31,467 nucleotides of DNA from JAJFTV01 sp964426355 (GTDB taxonomy: Bacteria; Chloroflexota; Anaerolineae; Anaerolineales; Anaerolineaceae): the NCBI GenBank assembly GCA_964426355.1, contig CAYRRA010000026.1:1-31467 (forward strand), in the 5' to 3' direction. Positions 24,347 through 31,467 of the stretch are shown here, one piece after another (within the stretch, counting starts at the first letter, position 1; each line of letters opens with the position of its first letter). The translations under genes and the position numbers were made by a program. The notes under the pieces are model-generated. The model was not told the DNA's origin and did not search any database. It worked only from the letters and a program-made list of their open reading frames with translations.

Positions 24347-25363
24347 GTGAGGCGAATCGATTTTTTCATCCAGAAGCTCTTTTATGCCTTTGCCACGATC
24401 TTGATCGTGATCGTCTTCAATTTTTTCCTGTTCAGGATCTTGCCCGGCGACCCGGTTAAGCTGATGGTGCACGGCAGGAAAATGACGCGCGAGGCACAGG
24501 CGCGTATGACAGAAATCTTCGGGCTGGATAAACCGGTCTGGTTCAATGATGCCGAAATGGACGATGGAAATTTCATCGGCGCATTGACCCAAACCCAGTT
24601 TGCAGCCTATATTAATGGACTTTTGCACGGGGAACTGGGTATCTCTTTTACCTCGCGGCAAAATGTAAACGAGATCCTGGTCGAACGCACATGGCGTACC
24701 GTACTTTTAATCATGACCGGCGAATTTGTCGCGATTATCTTTGGTATGATTATCGGAATTCTGGGGGCATGGAAACGCGGTACGCGCATTGATGCCGGTA
24801 TATTGCTGCTGGCATTGTTCACATGGGGCATCCCCACCTTCTTCCTCGGCATCCTGCTGTTAATCCTTTCCAGTGGGCTGCTGCCAGCAGGAGGCATGGT
24901 CAAACCAGGGCTGAAGCCGGAAGCCGGTATGGAATACTGGCTCGACCTGGGGAAGCACCTTGTCCTACCCACGCTGACCATTGCCATCGTATATGCCGGC
25001 TCTTACATCATGCTCATGCGAAGCTCTTTGCTGGAGGTGCTCACCCAGGATTATATCTTTGCAGCCAAAGCCAAGGGTCTTAAAACCGGTTATATTCTGC
25101 GCAAACACGCCCTGAAAAACGCCATGTTGCCAATGGTGACTGCCATTGCCCTGGCGCTGGGCTTCTCGGTGGGCGGTGCCATCCAGGTGGAAACGGTTTT
25201 TTCCTGGCCCGGGTTGGGTCGTTTGATGTATGACTCCGTGGGAACTCAGGATTATCCGGTCTTGCAAGGTATCTTTTTGCTACTGGCAATCAGCGTAATC
25301 CTGGCGAATTTTCTGGCGGATATCTTTTATTCCATCCTGGACCCCAGGGTGAAGGTGGAGTGA
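24347..25363 (+). CDS. Peptide ABC transporter permease (OppB/DppB-type)
   Basis: This 338-residue permease begins RRIDFFIQKLFYAFATILIV and has FNFFLFRILPGDP, GELGISFTSRQNV, the EAA loop AKAKGLKTGYILRKHALKNA and the terminal FLADIFYSILDPRVKVE. It closely parallels the OppB of the first operon. The GTG at 24347 is preferred: AAGGAG lies six bases before it, while the ATG at 24284 falls in the preceding hairpin and adds non-family residues. Confidence 0.93.
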   Translation: MRRIDFFIQKLFYAFATILIVIVFNFFLFRILPGDPVKLMVHGRKMTREAQARMTEIFGLDKPVWFNDAEMDDGNFIGALTQTQFAAYINGLLHGELGISFTSRQNVNEILVERTWRTVLLIMTGEFVAIIFGMIIGILGAWKRGTRIDAGILLLALFTWGIPTFFLGILLLILSSGLLPAGGMVKPGLKPEAGMEYWLDLGKHLVLPTLTIAIVYAGSYIMLMRSSLLEVLTQDYIFAAKAKGLKTGYILRKHALKNAMLPMVTAIALALGFSVGGAIQVETVFSWPGLGRLMYDSVGTQDYPVLQGIFLLLAISVILANFLADIFYSILDPRVKVE

Positions 25364-25375
25364 GGAGGCGCTGAA

Positions 25376-26311
25376 ATGAAAGCAATTCGACAATATTTTC
25401 GCAAGCCAATGGGTGTGATTGGTCTGGTTTTGCTGCTGATTGTGGTCGTTTCAGCCATTTTCGCCCCCTACATTGCCCCTTATGATCCTTATAAATCGGT
25501 CAAAGCCAAGCCGGAAGAAATTATGGCACCTCCTAACCGTGCGCACATCCTGGGCACAGATGATGTGGGCAAAGACGTCTTCAGCCAGCTTCTATATGGT
25601 GCGCGCGTTTCCCTGTTGGTCGGGTTTTCAGCCTCGATCATGTCGATGGTGATCGGCACCATGGTGGGAATGATCGCCGGATATTTTGGCGGCAAGGTAG
25701 GCAACTGGTTGATGCGTTTTGTAGATTTTCTGATGGTCATCCCCAGCCTGCCGCTGATGATGGTGGTGGTGGCTGTGTGGGGGCGCGGCATTGAAAAGAT
25801 TATCCTGGTCATCGGTTTGTTAGGCTGGACGTACACCGCCCGCCTGGCACGCTCTCAGGTAATCTCCATCAAAGAGCGTCCGTTCATCCTGCGCGCAAAA
25901 GCCATCGGCGTCAGTCAGTTCCGCACCATCTTCAGGCATGTTTTTCCGCTGATCCTGCCGGTCATCATCGCCCAATCCGTGCTGGACATTTCCAACTCCA
26001 TCCTGTACGAATCGACGCTCTCATTCCTGGGGCTTGGCGACCCAACTGTGATCAGTTGGGGAAGTATGCTCAATTTTGCCTTCAAAAAAGCCATTACGAT
26101 GCGCGCCTGGTGGTACCTGCTGCCGCCCGGTTTTGCCATCATTTGGGTCAGTGTATCCCTGGTCTTGATCGGTAACACCATCGATGAAATCGTCAACCCG
26201 CGTCTGCGCTCGCATCACCTCTTTGACCCGCGCCGCATGATTGCATTCATGTTCGGTAAACCCGCAACACCCGATCAGCTCGACAACAAACCTACCGGAG
26301 GTGAAGCATGA
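25376..26311 (+). CDS. Peptide ABC transporter permease (OppC/DppC-type)
   Basis: This 311-residue permease has the N-terminal helix GLVLLLIVVVSAIFAPYIAPYDPY. The HILGTDDVGKDVFSQLLYGAR block follows, then five more TM helices, the EAA loop LRAKAIGVSQFRTIFRHVFP and a C-terminal NPRLRSHHLFDPRR. It is near-identical in layout to the opp1 copy. GAGGAGG lies seven bases before the ATG and 12 bp separate it from oppB2. Confidence 0.95.
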   Translation: MKAIRQYFRKPMGVIGLVLLLIVVVSAIFAPYIAPYDPYKSVKAKPEEIMAPPNRAHILGTDDVGKDVFSQLLYGARVSLLVGFSASIMSMVIGTMVGMIAGYFGGKVGNWLMRFVDFLMVIPSLPLMMVVVAVWGRGIEKIILVIGLLGWTYTARLARSQVISIKERPFILRAKAIGVSQFRTIFRHVFPLILPVIIAQSVLDISNSILYESTLSFLGLGDPTVISWGSMLNFAFKKAITMRAWWYLLPPGFAIIWVSVSLVLIGNTIDEIVNPRLRSHHLFDPRRMIAFMFGKPATPDQLDNKPTGGEA

Positions 26312-27285
26312 AAATGCTGGAAGTTGAAAACCTTTCGATTGATTACCTCACACAAAGCGGTACCGCATTGCACGCAGTTGAAGGCGTCAGCTTCCTGCTG
26401 GAAGAGGGGCATACCCTGGGCATTGTTGGCGAGAGCGGCTGCGGCAAAACCACCGTCATTCGCGGTTTGCTGCGCCTGCTGCCACAGGAAGGACGCATCA
26501 CCAGCGGCTCTGTTCGTTTGAAGGGCAAAGATTTATTGCGCATCAGCGAGGAAGAGATGCGCCAGGTGCGCTGGCGCGAAATCTCCATGGTTTTTCAAGG
26601 CGCCATGAACTCACTCAACCCGGTACGCACGGTTGAAAAACAGATCATTGAAGCGCTCCAATACCATAGCGTGATACCAGACCCCGAAAAAGCAAAAACT
26701 CGCTGTGCAGAACTTCTGGAGATGGTGGGCATTTCACGCACGCGCGCCCGCCAATACCCGCATGAATACAGCGGTGGAATGCGCCAGCGCGCCATCATTG
26801 CCATGTCGTTAGCTTGCGCTCCCGATATCCTCATCGCCGATGAACCCACCACTGCGCTGGATGTAATGATCCAGGCGCAGATCCTCGATTTGCTTGACCA
26901 GCTTAAAAAGCATCTCAACCTGTCCATCGTCCTGGTGACGCACGACCTGGGGTTGGTGGCGGAAATCTGTGATGATGTGCTGGTTATGTACGGCGGCGTG
27001 GTCGCTGAGTACGGCAGCAGCGACGTGATTTTCAACAAACCCCGGCATCCGTACACAAAACGGCTTTTGCAGGCTTTCCCCAATATCAGCAACCTCGAAG
27101 CCGAACTGGCTTCCATCCCTGGTTCGCCGCCTCCGCTGGACAAACTGCCTCCCGGCTGCCGCTTTGAACCGCGCTGCCTGGAGTGTATCCCGATGTGCAA
27201 GACCGTCGTTCCGCCGTTGGAGGCTGTACAACCCGGACACTGGACATCCTGCCACGTGGTACAGCAGCAAGGAGAAAAAGCATGA
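26308..27285 (+). CDS. Oligopeptide/dipeptide ABC transporter ATPase (OppD-type)
   Basis: This 325-residue ATPase has Walker A GESGCGKT (41-48), Q-loop FQGAMNSLNP, signature YSGGMRQRA, Walker B ILIADE and VTHDLGLV. Its C-terminal tail PGCRFEPRCLECIPMC carries four cysteines, as in OppD/F tails that can bind a metal cluster. The ATG overlaps the oppC2 stop (ATGA) with GGAGGTG upstream. Confidence 0.95.
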   Translation: MKMLEVENLSIDYLTQSGTALHAVEGVSFLLEEGHTLGIVGESGCGKTTVIRGLLRLLPQEGRITSGSVRLKGKDLLRISEEEMRQVRWREISMVFQGAMNSLNPVRTVEKQIIEALQYHSVIPDPEKAKTRCAELLEMVGISRTRARQYPHEYSGGMRQRAIIAMSLACAPDILIADEPTTALDVMIQAQILDLLDQLKKHLNLSIVLVTHDLGLVAEICDDVLVMYGGVVAEYGSSDVIFNKPRHPYTKRLLQAFPNISNLEAELASIPGSPPPLDKLPPGCRFEPRCLECIPMCKTVVPPLEAVQPGHWTSCHVVQQQGEKA

Positions 27286-28328
27286 GCCAGCCCATACTTG
27301 AGGTAAATAATTTATACAAACACTTCCCGGTTTCGCGCGGTATTGTGGGTACGCTCATGCGCAGCCCGAAAGAGTTCATTCACGCCGTGGATGGGGTCAG
27401 CTTTTCAATGCAGCGCGGTGAAATCCTCGCACTGGTGGGTGAATCGGGGTCGGGAAAAACAACCGTTGGAATGAATGTGTTGGGTTTACAGGAACCCTCC
27501 AAAGGTACGATCCACTTTGATGGCTATAATGTGCAGGAATGGGCGCACGGCAAAATCAAAAGCCGGAAAAATGGCGAAAAAGATGATCTGAGCCATTTAA
27601 GTACCCGCAAACAGGAGTTAATGCTGCGCCGCCGTGCCCAGATGGTCTTTCAGGACCCCTTCGGTTCGTTGATTCCTTCACAAACAATCATGCAGATTAT
27701 CTCTGAACCGCTGGAAGTTCACAGCATGGTGAAGAGCCGTGCTGAATGCCAGCAGAAGGTGCGTGAAGTCATGGAAATCTGTGGTTTAACCCCGGCTGAG
27801 CAGTATTGGGACCGCCTGCCCGATGAACTTTCGGGCGGACAGCGACAGCGCATCGTCATTGCCAGTGCCCTGTCGCTGGAGCCTGAGCTGCTGGTGGCGG
27901 ATGAACCCGTTTCCATGCTGGATGTTTCCATCCGTGCTGAAATCCTGTCTCTGCTGCACAAGCTGCGCGAGGAGAAAAATATCACCATCCTCTATACCAC
28001 TCACGACCTGGCTACCGCCGGTTATTTTACCGACCGCATGGCAGTCATGTACCTGGGGCGTATCATGGAGTTGGGACCCACCCGCCAGGTGCTCACCCAC
28101 CCACAGCACCCCTATACCAACGCATTGCTTTCGGTCATTCCGGTACCCAACCCGCGCTTCCGGCGTAAACGCATGGTACTCACCGGTGAAATACCCAATC
28201 CCGCCAATATTCCCCAGGGTTGCCGCTTCCACCCGCGCTGCCCGCTGGCAATTGAGCGCTGCAAAGAGGGTGACCCTGAACTGCGTGAGGTCGCACCGGG
28301 TCAATGGAAGGCTTGTATTTTGGATTAG
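27282..28328 (+). CDS. Oligopeptide/dipeptide ABC transporter ATPase (OppF-type)
   Basis: This 348-residue ATPase has Walker A GESGSGKT (53-60), Q-loop FQDPFGSL, signature LSGGQRQR, Walker B LLVADE and TTHDLA. A charged insert (about 85-110, WAHGKIKSRKNGEKDD) lies where the opp1 OppF also has one. The tail GCRFHPRCPLAIERC completes the family. The ATG at 27282 overlaps the oppD2 stop by ATGA, with AAGGAG upstream. The acnX promoter overlaps its last codons. Confidence 0.95.
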   Translation: MSQPILEVNNLYKHFPVSRGIVGTLMRSPKEFIHAVDGVSFSMQRGEILALVGESGSGKTTVGMNVLGLQEPSKGTIHFDGYNVQEWAHGKIKSRKNGEKDDLSHLSTRKQELMLRRRAQMVFQDPFGSLIPSQTIMQIISEPLEVHSMVKSRAECQQKVREVMEICGLTPAEQYWDRLPDELSGGQRQRIVIASALSLEPELLVADEPVSMLDVSIRAEILSLLHKLREEKNITILYTTHDLATAGYFTDRMAVMYLGRIMELGPTRQVLTHPQHPYTNALLSVIPVPNPRFRRKRMVLTGEIPNPANIPQGCRFHPRCPLAIERCKEGDPELREVAPGQWKACILD

Positions 28329-28344
28329 GTATAATTATAATACC
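28313..28344 (+). promoter_or_regulatory. acnX promoter with GGTAT-N7-ATACC operator
   Basis: TTGTAT (28313-28318), a 17-bp spacer and TATAAT (28336-28341). An inverted repeat GGTAT...ATACC spans 28328-28344 and covers the -10. Its 17-bp length and both arms match the centre of the opp1 operator (12587-12603). Confidence 0.6.
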
Positions 28345-28363
28345 ATTTAGGAACCCTCAAACG

Positions 28364-28408
28364 CCCCCTGGTGGCTTTTGCAATGCGACAGAAGTTCCAT
28401 CCAGGGGG
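28364..28408 (+). other. Structured leader hairpin before acnX
   Basis: CCCCCTGG and CCAGGGGG form an 8-bp stem, extended inward by TGG/CCA with one bulge and CTTTTG/CAGAAG. A T-rich stretch (TTTCTTTTT) begins six bases after a short GATTGA spacer, just before the ribosome site. It could be an attenuator or a simple stabilising structure. Confidence 0.5.
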
Positions 28409-28438
28409 GATTGATTTCTTTTTAAAGGAGAGTATGCA

Positions 28439-29731
28439 TTGGCAATGATTCTGACGACTGACGAGCAGCAAGCATTGAACGGCGAGCGCGGTCGTGTGCT
28501 GCAGAAGATCATGCAGACCCTGGTGCTGTATGGTGAAGCACTGGAGGCAGAACGTTTTGTCGAGGTCGAATGGGGCGGGCATTTTGCATTGCATCATGTG
28601 CTTCCGGGTATTGGTCCGCGTCTGGAAATGTTGCAAGAACTGGTCGACGCTGGTTTGAAGACCCGCCTCCCGTTCACGGTTGACCCCTACCCCCCCTTAG
28701 ATTTCGAGAACCTGGAACTGGATAGCGAGCAGGAACGCCTTTTTTTTGAAACCTATGCCTCCCAGGCGCGCTTCAACCAGCAAATGCTGCAATTGGGTTT
28801 ACGCGCCGCAGATGCCTTCACCTGCACGCCCTATTTAAACGAGGTGGATAACATACCGCCCCGCAGTGCGTTGCTAGCCTGGTCGGAATCATCGGCGGTG
28901 GTATATGCCAACTCGGTGTTGGGTGCGCGCAGCAACCGCAATGCCGTCATCATGGATTTGCTGTCCAACCTGGCAGGCAGGACGCCCCTGGCAGGTTTGC
29001 TGACCGATGAGGGGCGACGTGCCGATTGGAAAGTAGAAGTGCATACCAGTCGCCTGCCTCATCCGCAGCTTCTTGGCGGTGCAATTGGACGCAAAGTACT
29101 GGCGGATGTGCCTTATATCACCGGGCTGGAGAGCTTCCTGGGCAATGGATTAAACGACACTACCCGCGATTATCTTAAAGAGATGGGAGCTGCCTGCGCA
29201 GCCATCGGCGCGGTGGGTCTGTACCACGTAGACCAAATCACCCCTGAAGCCGTTGACCAGGGAATTTCCCTGCTCAAACCCGGTTACCAGACGTATCTCA
29301 TTGATGATGACGAGTTGGAGCATCTTCAGCGAAATTACCCGGTGATGTGGGCTGACCCCCATGCCGCACCGCAGCGCTGCCTGATCGGCTGCCCGCATTT
29401 GAGCCTGAGGGAATTGTACGCCTGGTTGGAAGATATCGCTTTTGCATTGAAGTTACAGGGTCTTGAGCGCGTTGTACTGCCCACGCTGCTTGCTGCAGCG
29501 CCACAGGTGATAACGGTGTTCAAAGCAGACGCAGCCGCATGGGAACGCATGACTTCTCTGGGAATCAAGCTCAGCCCGACCTGCCTGGAAGCTTATATGC
29601 AAAACCCCCTGGTGGAGCGAGAAGCCGTGGTGACTAATTCCAACAAGCTGCGGCATTTCACCCGCGCCCATTACCTGACCGATGAAGAAATTTTAAAAGT
29701 CATTGCCAGCGGAAAACTGGAGGAACGATGA
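28439..29731 (+). CDS. Aconitase X (AcnX) catalytic large subunit, DUF521
   Basis: This 430-residue protein is the large half of a two-subunit AcnX dehydratase. Signatures are TCTPYLN (C129), WSESSAVVYANSVLGARSNR (148-167), IGCPHLSLREL (C318), PTCLEAYMQ (C382) and TNSNK (399-403). The Cys residues fit the Fe-S ligands of the family. Known bacterial AcnX enzymes dehydrate cis-3-hydroxy-L-proline to pyrroline-2-carboxylate; archaeal ones act on mevalonate-5-phosphate. Here the opp2 peptide transporter and GntR regulator upstream favour an amino-acid substrate, by inference. The start is a TTG at 28439, eight bases after AAAGGAG; the ATG at 28445 is the alternative. The stop overlaps the small-subunit ATG. 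Confidence 0.9.
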   Translation: MAMILTTDEQQALNGERGRVLQKIMQTLVLYGEALEAERFVEVEWGGHFALHHVLPGIGPRLEMLQELVDAGLKTRLPFTVDPYPPLDFENLELDSEQERLFFETYASQARFNQQMLQLGLRAADAFTCTPYLNEVDNIPPRSALLAWSESSAVVYANSVLGARSNRNAVIMDLLSNLAGRTPLAGLLTDEGRRADWKVEVHTSRLPHPQLLGGAIGRKVLADVPYITGLESFLGNGLNDTTRDYLKEMGAACAAIGAVGLYHVDQITPEAVDQGISLLKPGYQTYLIDDDELEHLQRNYPVMWADPHAAPQRCLIGCPHLSLRELYAWLEDIAFALKLQGLERVVLPTLLAAAPQVITVFKADAAAWERMTSLGIKLSPTCLEAYMQNPLVEREAVVTNSNKLRHFTRAHYLTDEEILKVIASGKLEER

Positions 29732-30186
29732 GCAAACAACAGAGGGAATTTTTTGGCAGGGTAGTCCTGGCAGGCGCAACTGAAGGAAAGGCATTGGTCA
29801 CGCGCGGCGGGTTTAACAGCCTGGCTTCGTTTTATAAAAGCATGGTCAACGGTGAAATGCGCGCCATCTGCTCCGATCAGAACAACCCGGAACTGTATGG
29901 AAAAGACCTGACGGAGAGCATCATCTGCCTGCCCAAGACCAGCGGCTCCACCTCGGCAGGCGCCACCTGGGACACCGTTGCGCACATGGGCATCGCCCCC
30001 AAAGCTATGCTCTTCTCACAGCCCATCGATTCGCTGGGTGCAGCCGGTTTGATCCTTGCAGACCAATGGGTGGGAACGCGTATCATCACCATCGACCGGC
30101 TCGGCGATGATTTTTTAGCTTTTGTGGAAGAGGGTGACCGGGTAAGCGTCTATCCGGATGGGCGCGTGGTGGTCGAAAAAGGTTAG
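29728..30186 (+). CDS. Aconitase X swivel-domain small subunit, DUF126
   Basis: This 152-residue protein matches the AcnX swivel domain: FFGRVVLAGATEGKALVT, GGFNSLASF, then the conserved ICLPKTSGSTSAGATWD segment, where the family normally has P.gRGSssGS. The SGSTSAG serines are kept, but the usual RGS appears as TSGS. MLFSQPIDSLGAAGLILAD and a DGRVVVEK end follow. It forms the active site together with the large subunit encoded just upstream. ATGA overlap with the large subunit and GGAGG upstream make co-translation likely. Confidence 0.9.
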   Translation: MSKQQREFFGRVVLAGATEGKALVTRGGFNSLASFYKSMVNGEMRAICSDQNNPELYGKDLTESIICLPKTSGSTSAGATWDTVAHMGIAPKAMLFSQPIDSLGAAGLILADQWVGTRIITIDRLGDDFLAFVEEGDRVSVYPDGRVVVEKG

Positions 30187-30195
30187 AGAATTTTA

Positions 30196-30204
30196 TGCTA
30201 TCAT
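30196..30204 (+). promoter_or_regulatory. Extended -10 before the SDR gene
   Basis: TGC followed by TATCAT (30199-30204) forms an extended -10, and the ATG at 30214 follows after nine bases. There is no Shine-Dalgarno and no strong -35. It may give a leaderless SDR mRNA separate from acnX. Confidence 0.4.
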
Positions 30205-30213
30205 AAAGCCGTT

Positions 30214-31023
30214 ATGGATATCCGTCCTATCTCAGATCACCCGCGCAGGGTACTGGTCAGTGGGGCGACCGGCGCCATCGGGAAAGCCATTGCCCTGGGT
30301 GTTGCTGCTCAGCCGGGCTATGCCGTCACCCTGCTGGCGCGCGATGAGAACAAGGCAATATGCACCGCAGAGGAAATCAGGCGCTCCACCGGCAACCCTG
30401 ACGTGGATTATGAAATTGTCGACCTGGGGCGAAAAGCAGAGATCGATGCCCTGGCAGCTCACTGGCAAGGCGCGCTGCATGTGCTGATCAACAATGCCGC
30501 CATCACACCGCGCTGGCGGCAGGAAACGCCGGAGGGCATCGAAATGCAGTTTGCCGTCAACGTGTTGGGTTATTTTTGGATGATCCGTGCTTTTTCGGAC
30601 ATCCTCAAACGTTCTGCCCCGGCGCGCGTGGTGAATGTCGCCAGCTACTGGGCTGGAGAGCTCGACCTGGACGATCTCCAATTCATACGCCGACCCTATC
30701 ACAATGGCAGTGCATACCGCCAGTCCAAACAGGCTGACCGCATGTTGACTGCTGCCTTCGCCGGGCAGCTTGGAGCGCATGGGGTATGTGTCAACGCCTG
30801 CCAACCCGGCGATGTCAACTCCAGGCTGAGTAATGACCTGGGTTTTGGCGGGCATGAGACCCCTGCCCAGGGCGCCGATACGCCGGTCTGGCTGGCGCTG
30901 TCTGAGACCAGCGGGCAGGCAAACGGCAAGTATTTTGAAGCCCGCACAGCAGTGCACGACCGTTTTACCGATGACCATTCCGCGGTTGAGAAGTTGTATC
31001 GCACCTGCGAACTCTTCGGCTGA
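30214..31023 (+). CDS. Short-chain dehydrogenase/reductase
   Basis: This 269-residue SDR has a Rossmann fold with nucleotide motif GATGAIG (17-23), NNAA (93-96), N115, catalytic S144 and YRQSK (Y168, K172). LLARDENKA (40-48) after the second strand puts an Arg where NADP-preferring members often have one. Insertion of VASYWAGELDLDDLQF resembles the retinol-dehydrogenase-like and WWOX-like SDR group. The substrate is unknown. It lies 27 bp after the AcnX small subunit with its own likely -10, so a role in the same pathway is possible but not shown. Confidence 0.88.
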   Translation: MDIRPISDHPRRVLVSGATGAIGKAIALGVAAQPGYAVTLLARDENKAICTAEEIRRSTGNPDVDYEIVDLGRKAEIDALAAHWQGALHVLINNAAITPRWRQETPEGIEMQFAVNVLGYFWMIRAFSDILKRSAPARVVNVASYWAGELDLDDLQFIRRPYHNGSAYRQSKQADRMLTAAFAGQLGAHGVCVNACQPGDVNSRLSNDLGFGGHETPAQGADTPVWLALSETSGQANGKYFEARTAVHDRFTDDHSAVEKLYRTCELFG

Positions 31024-31050
31024 TATCTCCTGACTTTCTTGTTTCCTTCT

Positions 31051-31467
31051 TTATACCCACACTTGCAGCCGTTTCAAAATCGGTATAATGGGCGGGCTGA
31101 TTTTCTCTGGCAAGTCATGCAGAGGGAAAAAGCCATATTCGCTATGCTCTGCCGGAGAAAGCTGAATTTCCCCATCCACCTCTTCAGCCAGGTAAGCCAC
31201 GGTCACATTGTAGACCTCATCGCCGTTGGGATAGCGGTAATACAACTCTGCCCCCGAAAAGACACCAAAAAGGGATAGCTTGCCCACGACCAGCCCGGTT
31301 TCTTCGAGCGTTTCCCGGCGGGCGGTTTCTTCCAGCGTTTCACCCGGCTCCAGTGCTCCACCGGGAATCCCCCAGGCGTGGTTATCGGTGCGGCGCATCA
31401 TCATCAGCCGCCCATCCTCGATCAGCAGGACGGCTGCACCCACCCACAGCAACGGTTCATGCCCGAT
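31051..31467 (-). CDS. Nudix hydrolase (partial, cut by window edge)
   Basis: The protein contains a complete Nudix box: GGALEPGE, then TLEETAR, then RETLEETGL, matching G-x5-E-x7-R-E-U-x-E-E-x-G-U. The core strand VGAAVLLIEDGRLMMMRR precedes it, and HAWGIPGG leads in. Upstream codons to 31467 (reading IGHEPLL before the core strand) continue the fold, so the true start lies beyond the window. Nudix enzymes hydrolyse nucleoside-diphosphate-linked substrates; the specific one is not predictable. It is convergent with the SDR gene. Confidence 0.9.
   Translation of the reverse strand: MGHEPLLWVGAAVLLIEDGRLMMMRRTDNHAWGIPGGALEPGETLEETARRETLEETGLVVGKLSLFGVFSGAELYYRYPNGDEVYNVTVAYLAEEVDGEIQLSPAEHSEYGFFPLHDLPEKISPPIIPILKRLQVWV

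Noticed and set aside
30232..30978. Minus-strand frame of 248 codons opposite the SDR gene
   Set aside because: It is a shadow of a clear SDR with all catalytic motifs; no domain is recognisable.
1..31467. CRISPR arrays, tRNA/rRNA genes, insertion sequences
   Set aside because: No regularly spaced repeats, cloverleaf sequences or transposase-like proteins were recognised on either strand.

Overview
The window looks like a chromosomal segment of an anaerobic or facultative Chloroflexota bacterium, probably Anaerolineae-like. This is an inference from gene content: two complete peptide-type ABC operons each paired with a GntR/FCD regulator, a split aconitase-X enzyme, a PlsY-like acyltransferase, DegV and a duplicated-permease anion transporter. 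The promoters also repeatedly place a TATAAT-like -10 only 6-11 nt before the start codon, implying leaderless mRNAs. No phage, IS, CRISPR, rRNA or tRNA gene was seen.

Left part (1-13.5 kb): a universal stress protein reading frame preceded by an out-of-frame membrane-transporter fragment (possibly a broken or frameshifted gene); a membrane-anchored Mrr-type nuclease convergent with cysS; then, on the minus strand, a seven-gene operon oppA-B-C-D-F, an enterochelin-esterase-like hydrolase and a degenerate gamma-glutamyltransferase. It is divergent from a FadR-type GntR regulator. Between them, a 27-bp perfect palindrome lies on the opp promoter -10.

Middle part (13.5-21.8 kb): degV and a plsY-like gene are divergent, with a 21-bp palindrome on the degV -10. 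Next come an alpha/beta hydrolase, a two-gene anion-type ABC transporter with no binding protein (preceded by a leaderless 28-codon ORF), and metG. The metG leader holds a leaderless 28-codon ORF with Met codons, a perfect intrinsic terminator and a perfect alternative antiterminator pairing. This is the layout of a ribosome-mediated attenuator.

Right part (21.8-31.5 kb): on the plus strand a second GntR regulator with its own promoter/operator, a second oppA-B-C-D-F set, then the AcnX large and small subunits, an SDR oxidoreductase and, on the minus strand, a Nudix hydrolase cut by the window edge. The acnX promoter carries a GGTAT-N7-ATACC site with the same 17-bp spacing as the opp1 operator, suggesting that one regulator may connect the two loci. 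Both opp operons have an intercistronic hairpin with a 15-nt loop between oppA and oppB.
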